Assembly (NCBI GenBank): GCA_007134115.1
Contig: SLLK01000109.1
Location: forward strand, 1-8,739
From: Gammaproteobacteria bacterium
GTDB taxonomy: Bacteria; Pseudomonadota; Gammaproteobacteria; UBA5335; SLRW01
Reading direction: 5' to 3'
Length of the DNA: 8,739 nucleotides
The first letter of the stretch is position 1. Every line of letters starts with the position of its first letter. The position numbers and the translations under genes were made by a program. The notes below the pieces were generated by a model. It did no database searches. It was not told where the DNA came from and worked only from the letters and a program-made list of their open reading frames with translations. Shown here in pieces: positions 1 to 6,430 of this stretch.

Positions 1-481
1 GACCGCTGAGCAGCAATGGCAGCAGCATCACCAGGAAGATCAGCGGCAGACGGAAATTGCCGTCACCTTCATTGGTGATCGCGTAACCATGCCACAGCTG
101 ACCCAGACCGCTGCCGGGGAAGAACTGCATCCATTCCGACGGCCAGTGCACGGTCCAGATAGCCACCGTGGTCAGAATCAGGAAGGCGAAACTGAAAAAC
201 CGGGTGAACAGCCCCAGCATCAGTGCCAGTCCGCCGAGAATCTCGGTCCAGGTAGCCAGAAACCAGCTGAAGTTGGCGGACACGGCATCGAAGGGGAAAG
301 GAAAACTGTCGTGACGATGCACAAACCAGTTGCTCCCCTGCAGTTTGGTCATGCCGGCACTGAAAAACTCATAGCCCAGAATCAGGCGGATCCCGAGCAG
401 TCCGATATATTCGCCGGCACCCGTGAGGCGGCTGCGTACGCCGTCCCACAGCGCCAGTGCGCTTTCAAGCATATTATTCAT
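1..481 (-). CDS. hvfX: DoxX-family membrane protein of an HvfABCX-type operon (partial, C-terminus missing)
   Basis: The visible 160 residues form an integral membrane protein of the DoxX family. Seen: a hydrophobic segment at about residues 25-44 (GLLGIRLILGYEFFSAGMTK), a second at about 72-92 containing TEILGGLALMLGL, a third at about 95-112, and a fourth starting at 144 (FRLPLIFLVMLLPLLL) that runs into the window edge. The GIRLILGYEFFSAGMTKL and EILGGLALMLGLFTR stretches are typical of DoxX proteins. The ATG at 481 overlaps the end of the DUF2063 gene by 8 nt and has an AGAGG Shine-Dalgarno a few bases upstream, which indicates translational coupling. DoxX proteins are regular companions of DUF692/DUF2063 genes (HvfX, GigT); their role is not settled, with a redox or transport function at the inner membrane proposed. 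Family call is firm; the specific function is inferred from the operon. Confidence 0.9.
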   Translation of the reverse strand, partial: MNNMLESALALWDGVRSRLTGAGEYIGLLGIRLILGYEFFSAGMTKLQGSNWFVHRHDSFPFPFDAVSANFSWFLATWTEILGGLALMLGLFTRFFSFAFLILTTVAIWTVHWPSEWMQFFPGSGLGQLWHGYAITNEGDGNFRLPLIFLVMLLPLLLSG

Positions 482-1265
482 TTGACACCTCTTCTCTCGC
501 GATGGGTCTTGCCCCGAGCACCATGTCGTTGGCCCGGAATTTCTCCAGAATGTCCCGCCCGAACCGGCGGAAAGCATCCGGGTCTGGGTGACCGGCTTCC
601 TTGCTCAATACTTGCAAGAGTGCGTCGCCGGACTGATTGCGATTCTCGTTAATGAGCTCCACCAGGCGCGCCGTGGCCGTGGTCAGCGTCATGAATCGCA
701 CCTGGTCCCGCCGATCCCGCCAGACCACCAGAAACGTGGGCTCGGTATCGCCGGGACCGGGTTTGAAATCGGGTCCGATGCGGTGCACCGGCCAGTTGTA
801 GAACAGCGGCCACGCGGTGGATGACCACACCGGCACGCCGCCCAGCAAGTCGCCTGCCGAATCGAGCGCCTCATCGGCCGGCGGATCCTCGGCCAGGGTC
901 AGGGCAAGCTCCACCCACTCGTAATGGGCCAGCTCGGCCAGAAACGGGGGATCCTCGGGTGCCGGCGTGCGTTCGGTGCGCAGATAGTCCACAAACTCGC
1001 GGGGAATATCCGCGAAAATCGGGCTGCGGCAACGATGATGGGCGAAAAAGTCCTCGGTGATCGCCTGCCAGTGCGCCTTCGGCAATATCCTTCGGATGAC
1101 CCGGAAGCAGTTGTCGAGAAACTTCACCGTGCTGTTGAAAAACAGCCGCCGGTAGATGGCCATGCGGCGCGCCTCTATATCCGGAGGCGCCGGATGGGCA
1201 CCCGGGTCGCGGATATACGCGGCAAACGCGCGTTGTTGCTCACGCAGTGGCGCTGACTGACTCAT
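474..1265 (-). CDS. hvfC: DUF2063 protein, partner of the MNIO enzyme (HvfC/BufC-like)
   Basis: A 263-aa soluble protein with no signal peptide or membrane segment. Residues about 8-120 match the DUF2063 N-terminal domain: REQQRAFAAYIRDP (8-21), then RRMAIYRRLFFNSTVKFLDN (33-52), FPV-type helices around 53-75, and FLAELAHYEWVELAL (108-122). The rest (about 145-255) is a second domain without obvious catalytic motifs. In characterised systems (MbnC, HvfC, BufC) such proteins bind the precursor peptide and form a complex with the DUF692 iron enzyme, so this one probably delivers the precursor to its neighbour. The ATG at 1265 lies 26 nt inside the end of the DUF692 gene and has GGAG upstream; its stop overlaps the DoxX start by 8 nt. 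This tight overlap on both sides supports one co-translated operon. Pfam once called the N-terminal part a putative DNA-binding domain, but a regulatory role is unlikely in this context. Confidence 0.92.
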   Translation of the reverse strand: MSQSAPLREQQRAFAAYIRDPGAHPAPPDIEARRMAIYRRLFFNSTVKFLDNCFRVIRRILPKAHWQAITEDFFAHHRCRSPIFADIPREFVDYLRTERTPAPEDPPFLAELAHYEWVELALTLAEDPPADEALDSAGDLLGGVPVWSSTAWPLFYNWPVHRIGPDFKPGPGDTEPTFLVVWRDRRDQVRFMTLTTATARLVELINENRNQSGDALLQVLSKEAGHPDPDAFRRFGRDILEKFRANDMVLGARPIAREEVSNE

Positions 1266-2097
1266 GGCTCACTCCGTGCTTGTGTTGCAGATAGCGGATC
1301 ACGCCCAGCTCATCCAGCAGCTCCTGGAATGGCGGGAAGTTGTTATCCCGTTCCAGCAGCGTGGGGAACACACCGTGGACGCGGTAGGCTTCATCCAGCA
1401 GCGACCACACCGGATCGCTGACCGCAGCACCATGCGTATCGATACGCAAATCCGGTGCTTCTTCGTGATGACCCGCCACGTGACAGTAAGCAATACGGCC
1501 GGTGGGTATGCCGCGCAGGAATGCCTCCGGATCGTAGCGGTGGTTGATGCTGTTGACATAAATGTTGTTCACGTCGAGCAGCAGATCGCAATCCGCGCGC
1601 TCCAGCACGGCATTGAGAAATTCCAGCTCGCTCATCTGCTGCCACGGCGCGGCATAATAGGAGACGTTCTCTACCGCCAGGCGATAGCCCAGAACGTCCT
1701 GCGCCTGCTTGATGCGGTCAGCCACGTAGGCCACCGCTTCAGAGGTAAAAGGGATGGGCATCAGGTCGTACAAATGCCCGCCGTCATCGGTATAGCTCAG
1801 ATGCTCGCTGTAACAGCGGATCTGGTGTTCGGAAAGCCAGCCACGTACGCGCTGCAGGAAAGCCGTATCCAGCGGTGCCACACCGCCCAGCGACAGCGAC
1901 AGGCCGTGACAGACAAAGGGATAGCGCTCGGTCAGGGTACGGAACTGCCGCCCATAGCGACCGCCCACGCCCAGCCAGTTCTCCGGCGCCACCTCGAGAA
2001 AATCAATGGCCCCGGCAGGGGCGGCGTCGATCTCCGACATGAGTGAGCGGCGCAGGCCAAGGCCTGCGCCGCTCACCGGATTGTTTCGGCTACCCAT
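1240..2097 (-). CDS. hvfB: DUF692/MNIO multinuclear non-heme iron oxidase (HvfB/BufB-like)
   Basis: A 285-aa enzyme of the DUF692 (MNIO) family, a TIM-barrel that uses two or three iron atoms and oxygen to modify Cys residues in RiPP precursors. Seen, from the chosen start: GAGLGLRRSL (10-19), FLEVAPENW (33-41), CHGLSLSLGG (63-72), SEHLSY (97-102), LAVENVSYY (140-148), LLLDVNNIYVNS (172-183), YCHVAGH (204-210), D220 with H222, and LLERDNNFP (247-255). The His, Glu and Asp residues in these motifs (H64, H99, E143, D175, H206, H210, E249) are the kind that ligate iron in the family; exact assignment needs an alignment. It probably converts the Cys of the EGxCG repeats in the upstream precursor into a heterocycle, working with the DUF2063 protein. 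The ATG at 2097 is 5 nt after the precursor stop and keeps the conserved GxGLGLR segment; it lacks a clear Shine-Dalgarno, so coupling to precursor translation is likely. A later ATG at 2040 would lose that motif. Confidence 0.95.
   Translation of the reverse strand: MGSRNNPVSGAGLGLRRSLMSEIDAAPAGAIDFLEVAPENWLGVGGRYGRQFRTLTERYPFVCHGLSLSLGGVAPLDTAFLQRVRGWLSEHQIRCYSEHLSYTDDGGHLYDLMPIPFTSEAVAYVADRIKQAQDVLGYRLAVENVSYYAAPWQQMSELEFLNAVLERADCDLLLDVNNIYVNSINHRYDPEAFLRGIPTGRIAYCHVAGHHEEAPDLRIDTHGAAVSDPVWSLLDEAYRVHGVFPTLLERDNNFPPFQELLDELGVIRYLQHKHGVSHESVSATA
2043..2076 (-). promoter_or_regulatory. Perfect 16-bp inverted repeat: mRNA hairpin at the precursor/MNIO gene junction
   Basis: Bases 2043-2058 (GTGAGCGGCGCAGGCC) and 2061-2076 (GGCCTGCGCCGCTCAC) are exact reverse complements separated by only AA. 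In the minus-strand transcript this folds into a 15-bp GC-rich stem with a CUUG tetraloop. It lies at about +22 to +55 of the MNIO gene (codons 8-19, encoding VSGAGLGLRRSL) and begins 26 nt after the precursor stop codon. No U-run follows, so it is not a standard intrinsic terminator. Likely roles are protecting the upstream precursor mRNA from 3' decay or damping translation of the enzyme, giving more peptide than enzyme. The repeat is seen directly; the role is inference. Confidence 0.75.
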
Positions 2098-2102
2098 GGC
2101 GA

Positions 2103-2366
2103 TTAACCGCAGGTGCCTTCGCCGCAAGTCCCTTCACCGCACTGGCCTTCGCTATCCTTGTCGCCATCTTCACCGCAGGTGCCTTCACCACATGTGCCTT
2201 CGCCGCACTGGCCTTCGGCAACCTGGAACTGCTGCGAGTTGTAGCCTTCGCTCAGTTCATCGGCACCGAAAGGATTGTCGGCGGCCATGGCGCCGGAAGC
2301 GGCGGCTGTGGCAAACAGTGCACCTGCCGCCAGGGCAAAAGGTTTGGCATGCTTACTTTCGGACAT
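2103..2366 (-). CDS. hvfA: Exported Cys-repeat RiPP precursor (HvfA/oxazolin-like), six EGxCG motifs
   Basis: An 87-aa precursor. Residues 1-28 form a Sec signal peptide: charged start (SESKHAK), hydrophobic core (FALAAGALFATAAA), and an AMA-A cleavage site after residue 28. The middle (29-50) contains NPFGADELSEGYNSQQF, matching the F..EL..GY leader-like region of this family. The C-terminus holds six EGxCG motifs: EGQCG-EGTCG-EGTCG at 51-65, an acidic spacer EDGDKDS at 66-72, and the same triplet at 73-87, with Cys at 54, 59, 64, 76, 81 and 86 and no other Cys. In the Haemophilus HvfA system, Cys residues of EGKCG motifs are converted to copper-binding groups by HvfB/HvfC; here the residue before Cys is Gln or Thr, never Lys. 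The start at 2366 is chosen because it gives the signal peptide and sits behind a GAGGAG Shine-Dalgarno; an upstream in-frame start at 2498 has neither. First gene of the operon, so its promoter probably lies in the 425-bp region upstream. Confidence 0.92.
   Translation of the reverse strand: MSESKHAKPFALAAGALFATAAASGAMAADNPFGADELSEGYNSQQFQVAEGQCGEGTCGEGTCGEDGDKDSEGQCGEGTCGEGTCG
2106..2216 (-). repeat. Two tandem 15-residue blocks of EGxCG repeats in the precursor
   Basis: Coding-strand blocks at 2216-2172 and 2150-2106 both encode EGQCG-EGTCG-EGTCG and are separated by 21 nt encoding EDGDKDS. The protein repeat is exact, but synonymous codons differ (GGC/GGT/GGG for Gly, ACC/ACA/ACT for Thr), so the blocks are old enough to have drifted silently while the peptide was conserved. 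Confidence 0.9.
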
Positions 2367-2373
2367 CTTGAAT

Positions 2374-2379
2374 CTCCTC
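2374..2379 (-). promoter_or_regulatory. Shine-Dalgarno of the precursor gene
   Basis: GAGGAG on the minus strand, 7 nt upstream of the ATG at 2366. It is the strongest ribosome binding site in the operon and fixes the precursor start. The MNIO gene that follows has no comparable site, which fits higher production of the peptide than of the enzyme. Confidence 0.75.
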
Positions 2380-2462
2380 GACTGTCGTCGGTTGCTCAGG
2401 TCGTGGCGCGACCCCGGGCCTGCGCCACTATCCTGTGTGGTAAGCAGAACGGCATTTGCGTC

Positions 2463-2476
2463 CCGGCACATGCCGG
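2463..2476. promoter_or_regulatory. 14-bp dyad, possible operator upstream of the precursor operon
   Basis: CCGGCA-CA-TGCCGG is a perfect 6-bp inverted repeat with a 2-bp centre, about 97 bp upstream of the precursor start. It could bind a dimeric regulator or fold as a small 5'-UTR hairpin. Short GC-rich dyads arise by chance in DNA of this composition, so confidence is low. Confidence 0.3.
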
Positions 2477-2791
2477 AGCATTCCATCCTGTACCCCACCA
2501 GACCGGCAGCGCTCAGGATTCATTGCCGGAATATTCACACCGCTCGACAAGGGCAGCAGCAAGCCGCCGCGCGAGCACGGCTTCGGCGCCTTGCGCCGGT
2601 GGGCAGGCAACACGCTGTTGTGCTTTGCACGCCATGTTGAAATGGGTTGTGGCAAACAACGGTCAATAAGGAGTGAAACGGCCTCCCGGCCTGACCGGTT
2701 AATCAGATCAGGAGCACCTCGTGCATTTATCCACCCCCCTTCCCTGCGCAATATCAGACACCCCGCGGCGGCAATCCGGGAGCATGCGCGC

Positions 2792-3550
2792 ATGAACTGC
2801 ATGGAATTCCGGCGCCAGTGCCTGACCAATCCGTATAGCCAAGACAGTGTGTTTATGCGGCATCAGCACACGTGCAGGGCATGCGCCACCTATGCGGCGC
2901 AGCAACAGGGACTTGAGCGCGACCTGCAACGGGCCATGAAGGTCGACGTCCCGGTCCGGCTCAAGGCGCAAATACGGCGCCGCCGGGATAAGCAGCAAAA
3001 CCGCCGCTGGCGCATCCCGGCGATTGCCGCCGCAGCCTTGACGGCGGTGACGCTCACACTATGGGTGGCACTGTATAGCGATGGACCCACCGGCCCGGAC
3101 CAGAGCGTGGTACGGCTGCACCAGGCGCTGACCGAACACATGCTGCATGATCCGCTGCACGCGGTCAGTGACGCCGGCGCCCTGCTTTATCACCAGCACG
3201 GCCGGTCCAGCGACCTGCAACAGGTAGTAGAAGGCCTGGGCGGCCGGCTTGTGGCGCACCCGAACGCGCTTCTGCATGCCGTGACCTGCAGGGTGCTGGG
3301 CCAGAACACCGGGCACCTCGTATTACAGGGGGATCACGGGCCCGTCACGGTGTTCCTGCTGCCGACCCATGAGGTTGCACAAAGCCAAGATTTCTCCGGC
3401 CATACCCTGCACACGAGACTGGTGAGTGCAGGACCCGGCAGCATGGCGATTATCGGCAACCACCGGGAATCGCTGGTCAACTACGAGCGGTCGTTACGCA
3501 GGACCATCGACTGGCACCAGGCCGGGCAGATCACCACGGCCGGGCGCTAG
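2792..3550 (+). CDS. Membrane anti-sigma factor, DUF3379-like, with zinc-type Hx3Cx2C motif
   Basis: A 252-aa single-pass membrane protein. The N-terminal cytoplasmic part opens MNCMEFRRQCLTNPYSQD, the pattern of DUF3379 proteins, and has H24-x3-C28-x2-C31, the zinc-binding anti-sigma motif. An amphipathic, basic region follows (43-74), then one membrane helix at about 75-95 (PAIAAAALTAVTLTLWVAL after RRWRI), and a periplasmic domain of about 155 residues with no recognised fold. DUF3379 proteins are typically encoded directly after an ECF sigma factor, which they hold inactive at the membrane until a signal arrives. Here no sigma gene is adjacent; the only one in view starts at 6614. The start at 2792 is preferred over the in-frame ATG at 2456 because it has a GGGAG site 9 nt upstream and begins the conserved region. 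It is divergent from the Cys-peptide operon, which makes control of that operon plausible but unproven. Confidence 0.8.
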   Translation: MNCMEFRRQCLTNPYSQDSVFMRHQHTCRACATYAAQQQGLERDLQRAMKVDVPVRLKAQIRRRRDKQQNRRWRIPAIAAAALTAVTLTLWVALYSDGPTGPDQSVVRLHQALTEHMLHDPLHAVSDAGALLYHQHGRSSDLQQVVEGLGGRLVAHPNALLHAVTCRVLGQNTGHLVLQGDHGPVTVFLLPTHEVAQSQDFSGHTLHTRLVSAGPGSMAIIGNHRESLVNYERSLRRTIDWHQAGQITTAGR

Positions 3551-3611
3551 TCGCGGACACCTGTCCGCAGAGGCCGCCGGGGCATTGAATTCCCTGATGG
3601 TGACCCCATCC

Positions 3612-3635
3612 TGTAATGTATACGTACTACATACA
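3612..3635. promoter_or_regulatory. AT-rich dyad upstream of fxsA
   Basis: An AT-rich island in GC-rich DNA: TGTA (3612-3615) and TACA (3632-3635) flank ATGTA-N7-TACAT (3616-3632), with the palindrome TACGTA at 3621-3626 in the middle. It ends 18 nt before the fxsA start. It may be an operator or overlap the -10 of the fxsA promoter. The symmetry is seen directly; the binding protein is unknown. Confidence 0.4.
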
Positions 3636-3653
3636 CGCCACTCCGGGTTCCCT

Positions 3654-4094
3654 ATGCATCCCCTGCTGATTTTCTTTTTACTGCTGGTCGGCCTGCCGCT
3701 GATCGAACTGTATGTGCTGATCGAGATCGGTGCGCGCATCGGCGCGCTGCCGACCATTTTTCTGGCCATTCTCACCGCCATCATCGGGGCCACGCTGATG
3801 CGGGCGCAGGGTCTGAGAACGCTGGCCGCAGTGCGCGCCGCCGCGGAGCGCGGCGAACCACCGGCCTTGCAGATGCTGGATGGTCTCCTGCTGCTGGTCG
3901 GCGGCGGGGTATTACTGTTCCCGGGCTTTCTCACCGATGCGCTGGGCTTTCTGCTGCTGGTGCCGCCTTTCAGGCGCTGGCTGATTCGCCGCTGGGTGAT
4001 CCGCATGCCGGGCATGGCGGTCCGCCATCCCGCCGATACGCCTCACCGGCGCGGGCGGACTATTGATGGCGAGTATCGCCGGCTTGACGAGTAA
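3654..4094 (+). CDS. fxsA: FxsA family membrane protein
   Basis: A 146-aa cytoplasmic-membrane protein, close to the usual FxsA length of about 150. Seen: first helix LLIFFLLLVGLPLIELYVLI (4-23), where PLIELYVLIEIG is the family signature, then GALPTIFLAILTAIIGATLMRAQG (30-53), a linker with RGEPP (66-70), MLDGLLLLVGGGVLLFPGFLTDALGFLLLVPPFR (74-107), which is the second family signature, and a basic tail. E. coli FxsA is known for relieving exclusion of phage T7 by the F plasmid when overproduced; its normal function is not established. The start is the Met opening the first helix; upstream Met codons in frame would add a tail not seen in the family, and no clear Shine-Dalgarno is present. 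In many gammaproteobacteria fxsA precedes groES/groEL, but not here. Confidence 0.93.
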   Translation: MHPLLIFFLLLVGLPLIELYVLIEIGARIGALPTIFLAILTAIIGATLMRAQGLRTLAAVRAAAERGEPPALQMLDGLLLLVGGGVLLFPGFLTDALGFLLLVPPFRRWLIRRWVIRMPGMAVRHPADTPHRRGRTIDGEYRRLDE

Positions 4095-4159
4095 TCACCG
4101 ACCCGTTTGTCCGGTCTGAATAGATCGAAGCCACTGGCCGGCAGAGGATTAACCTGACC

Positions 4160-5788
4160 ATGAGCACCGTGGAGCACCCGGGCGCACGCGGACGATTGCG
4201 CTGGCGTAACATCGCGCTGCACGTGCTGACGATTGCGCTGTACCTGGTGCTGGCCGCCTGGGCGGCGGATTTCAGTCTTGCCGAACCCCCCGTGCCACTG
4301 ATCTGGCCCGCCACCGGCGTCGGCCTGGCGATGGTGTACCGTTTCGGTTATCCGCTCGCAGCATCCGTGTTCATCGGCGCGCTGGCGGCCCAGTTGCTGC
4401 TCGGCATGTCATGGTTTGAAGCCTCTGTATTGGCGACGGGCAACACCCTGGGCGTGCTGGCGGGCACCGCTGTATTGCGGCGGCTGCGTTTTCGCCAGCA
4501 ACTCGAGCGCAGCAGCGATCTGCTGCGACTGTTGCTGACCGGCATCAGCGTCACTGCCATCCCGGGCGCGCTGTTCGGCACGCTGATCGCCGTTGGCACC
4601 TCGCCGGCCTTTCCCAAAACACTGGGCCTGTGCTGGCTGGCCGACGCCATGGGCGTGCTGCTGTTCGCACCACTATTGCTGACCGTGCGCAATCCGCTGC
4701 GCGACCCGCTGGCCCGGCAGCACCACTACCTGCTGGCGGCCCTGCTCATGATCGGCGCGCTCACCGTGGTCGTGCACTCAGGCCTGCTCGCAGACATGGT
4801 GGCCATGCCTTTGTCGTACGCCATTTACCCGGCCGTGTTGCTGGTGGCGTTCGTGTATCCGGTGTGGGTGGTGGCCGCCACCGTCGTGCTGGTCAGCGTG
4901 ACAGCCATCAGCCTGACCGGCATGGAACGCGGACCCTTCGCCTACGCGGATATGCAGCAAAACCTGCTGGCCTTGCAGGCCCATCTCGCACTGCTGGCCG
5001 TCACCAGCCACGTGGTCGCCGCCGTGCGCCATGAACGCGAGGCCGCCGAGGCCCGGGCACGCAACCACATGCGCAGCCTCGCCGGCGTGCATCGGCTCAA
5101 TGCCGTCAACACCATGGCCGCGAGTCTTGCGCACGAGATCAACCAGCCCCTGTGTGCGGTAAGCAGTTATGCCCAGGCTGGCGCGCGCCTGCTGGAACGT
5201 TACCCGCCCGCGGACGGCCAGGCGGCATCCCGCTTGCAGGAAGCCATGCAGGGCATCACGACCGGCACTGAGCGCGCCTCGGCCATTGTCGGCCGCGCGC
5301 GGCAATTGCTGAGTCGTGGCGATGAACAGCGACAATCGCAGTCGCTGAACACCCTTGTGCGGCAGACGGCAAGCATGCTCGGCGGTGAGTTCCGGCGCCA
5401 GGGCGTTCGCGTGCAGACCCACCTTGATCCCGACTTGCCGGAGATCTCTCTGGACGCGCTGGAAATGCAGCAGGTACTCAGTAATCTGCTGCACAACGCA
5501 CTGACTGCCGTGACCGCACAGGAAGACCAGCGCCGCTGGATCAACATCGCCACGCGCGCCGAGGGTCGACCGGCAAAAGCCGCGTGGCTCACCATCAGTG
5601 ACGGGGGTGAAGGACTGCCCCCCGGCGAGCGGCACCTGCTCTTCGAGCCACTGGTCAGCGGGCGGGCTGACGGCACCGGGCTGGGTCTGGCGGTGGCGCG
5701 CTCCATCGTGGAAGCGCACGGCGGAACAATACGGGCGGGCGATGCACCGGGCGGTGGCGCAGCCTTTGAGATCTGTTTACCAGTCTGA
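4160..5788 (+). CDS. MASE1-domain sensor histidine kinase
   Basis: A 542-aa membrane histidine kinase. Residues about 15-290 form a multi-helix MASE1-type sensory domain, with the signature WPATGVGLAMVYRFGYPLAA (49-68) and later LADAMGVLLFAPLLL (160-174). There is no PAS, GAF or HAMP module between membrane and kinase core; a short helix (288-308) leads straight into the dimerisation domain. The phosphoacceptor is His325 in SLAHEINQPL (322-331), the form typical of FixL/DctB-like kinases. The ATPase domain has the N box NLLHNAL with Asn446, G1 ISDGGEGLP with Asp481, and G2 GTGLGLAVA (505-513). The signal is unknown; MASE1 domains are membrane sensors of undefined ligands. The next gene, 21 nt downstream, is the response regulator and surely its partner. 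The start has an AGAGGA site with somewhat long spacing. Confidence 0.93.
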   Translation: MSTVEHPGARGRLRWRNIALHVLTIALYLVLAAWAADFSLAEPPVPLIWPATGVGLAMVYRFGYPLAASVFIGALAAQLLLGMSWFEASVLATGNTLGVLAGTAVLRRLRFRQQLERSSDLLRLLLTGISVTAIPGALFGTLIAVGTSPAFPKTLGLCWLADAMGVLLFAPLLLTVRNPLRDPLARQHHYLLAALLMIGALTVVVHSGLLADMVAMPLSYAIYPAVLLVAFVYPVWVVAATVVLVSVTAISLTGMERGPFAYADMQQNLLALQAHLALLAVTSHVVAAVRHEREAAEARARNHMRSLAGVHRLNAVNTMAASLAHEINQPLCAVSSYAQAGARLLERYPPADGQAASRLQEAMQGITTGTERASAIVGRARQLLSRGDEQRQSQSLNTLVRQTASMLGGEFRRQGVRVQTHLDPDLPEISLDALEMQQVLSNLLHNALTAVTAQEDQRRWINIATRAEGRPAKAAWLTISDGGEGLPPGERHLLFEPLVSGRADGTGLGLAVARSIVEAHGGTIRAGDAPGGGAAFEICLPV

Positions 5789-5809
5789 ATACGCAAGGAG
5801 AACACAACG

Positions 5810-6430
5810 ATGGAACCCGCGGTATATCTGGTGGATGACGATGCCGGCGTCAGGGACGCCGTCACCTTTCTGCTTGAAGCAGAGGGCATCCGGGTGGTCA
5901 GTGCGGCCTCACCCGATGAACTGCTTGGCAAAGTCACGCCCGAAAACCGGGGCTGCCTGCTGCTGGACGTGCGCTTGCCCGGCATGAACGGACTGGAATT
6001 GCAGCAGGTGCTGCGGGAACGGCGCGTGCGCATGCCGGTGATCTTTATCTCCGGTCACGGCGATATCCCGATGGCCGTGCGCGCAGTCAACGAAGGCGCA
6101 CTCGATTTTCTGGAAAAGCCGTTCAAGGACGCACAGCTGCTCGAGAAAATCCGCAATGCCATGACGCTGGACGCGGTCGAACAGGAAGAAATCGCCCGCC
6201 GGGGCGAAGTGGAAGAGCGCCTGCAAACACTCACCCCGCGTGAACGGGAGGTGCTGGAAGGCATTCTTGAGGGCAAACTGAGCAAGGTGATCGCCTGGGA
6301 AATGGAAGTCAGCGTAAGAACCGTGGAAGTGCACCGCGCACACGTGATCGAAAAGCTCGGCGCCCGCAACACCTCTGAACTGGTACGCCTGGTCCTGTCC
6401 ACCAGCACCTACAGAAACTGGCTGCTTTAG
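5810..6430 (+). CDS. FixJ/NarL-type two-component response regulator
   Basis: A 206-aa regulator with an N-terminal receiver and a C-terminal LuxR-type helix-turn-helix. Receiver: acidic pocket DDD (9-11), phosphoacceptor Asp53 in LLLDVRLPGMNG, Ser81 in FISGHGDIPMAVRA, and Lys103 in LEKPF. The IFISGHGDIPMAVRAVNEGALDF-type segment is characteristic of FixJ/TtrR. A helical linker (about 118-137) leads to the DNA-binding domain: LTPREREVLEGI (139-150), KVIAWEMEVSVRTVEVHRAHVIEKL (about 155-180) and NTSELVRL. It receives phosphate from the MASE1 kinase encoded 21 nt upstream and probably activates transcription. An AAGGAG site lies upstream of the ATG. Its targets are unknown; the TCCGTATA direct repeat in the next intergenic region is a candidate site. 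Confidence 0.95.
   Translation: MEPAVYLVDDDAGVRDAVTFLLEAEGIRVVSAASPDELLGKVTPENRGCLLLDVRLPGMNGLELQQVLRERRVRMPVIFISGHGDIPMAVRAVNEGALDFLEKPFKDAQLLEKIRNAMTLDAVEQEEIARRGEVEERLQTLTPREREVLEGILEGKLSKVIAWEMEVSVRTVEVHRAHVIEKLGARNTSELVRLVLSTSTYRNWLL

Larger units (their letters stand above)
2367..2791. other. Divergent intergenic region between precursor operon and anti-sigma gene
   Basis: About 425 bp without a convincing gene. Both strands are open in places, but the translations are Arg/Pro/Ser-rich, have no domain or signal peptide, and read like non-coding GC-rich DNA. It must hold the promoters of the leftward precursor operon and probably of the rightward anti-sigma gene. Structures seen: a 14-bp dyad CCGGCA-CA-TGCCGG (2463-2476), an 8-bp palindrome GAATATTC (2529-2536), and a GC hairpin CGGCGC-CTT-GCGCCG (2584-2598). 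I could not assign a convincing -35/-10 pair to either direction. A GGGAG Shine-Dalgarno at 2778-2782 serves the anti-sigma gene. Confidence 0.6.

Noticed and set aside
1264..2046. 260-aa plus-strand open frame opposite the MNIO gene
   Set aside because: No recognisable features; the opposite strand has the conserved DUF692 motifs.
2043..2076. Intrinsic terminator interpretation of the perfect hairpin
   Set aside because: No U-tract follows in the minus-strand transcript, and downstream genes overlap and look co-expressed.
2098..2127. Earlier in-frame start for the MNIO gene at 2127, inside the precursor repeats
   Set aside because: It adds MRRRHLRLIA, which is the repeat DNA read in another frame and not part of the family; 2097 is a better start.
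2106..2216. CRISPR array or mobile repeat interpretation of the tandem repeats
   Set aside because: The periodicity is in-frame and protein-level (EGxCG), with synonymous changes between copies.
2367..2498. 44-codon upstream extension of the precursor gene
   Set aside because: It would place a charged segment ahead of a good signal peptide; GAGGAG marks the start at 2366.
2584..2598. GC hairpin CGGCGC-CTT-GCGCCG as a terminator
   Set aside because: There is no T-run on either side and no gene ends nearby; it is likely a chance dyad in GC-rich DNA.
2456..2791. 112-codon upstream extension of the anti-sigma gene
   Set aside because: The added sequence is Arg/Pro/Ser-rich without similarity to the family and would bury the GGGAG site and conserved start at 2792.
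4778..5719. 313-aa minus-strand open frame opposite the MASE1 kinase
   Set aside because: No domain, and the plus strand encodes intact H, N, G1 and G2 boxes.
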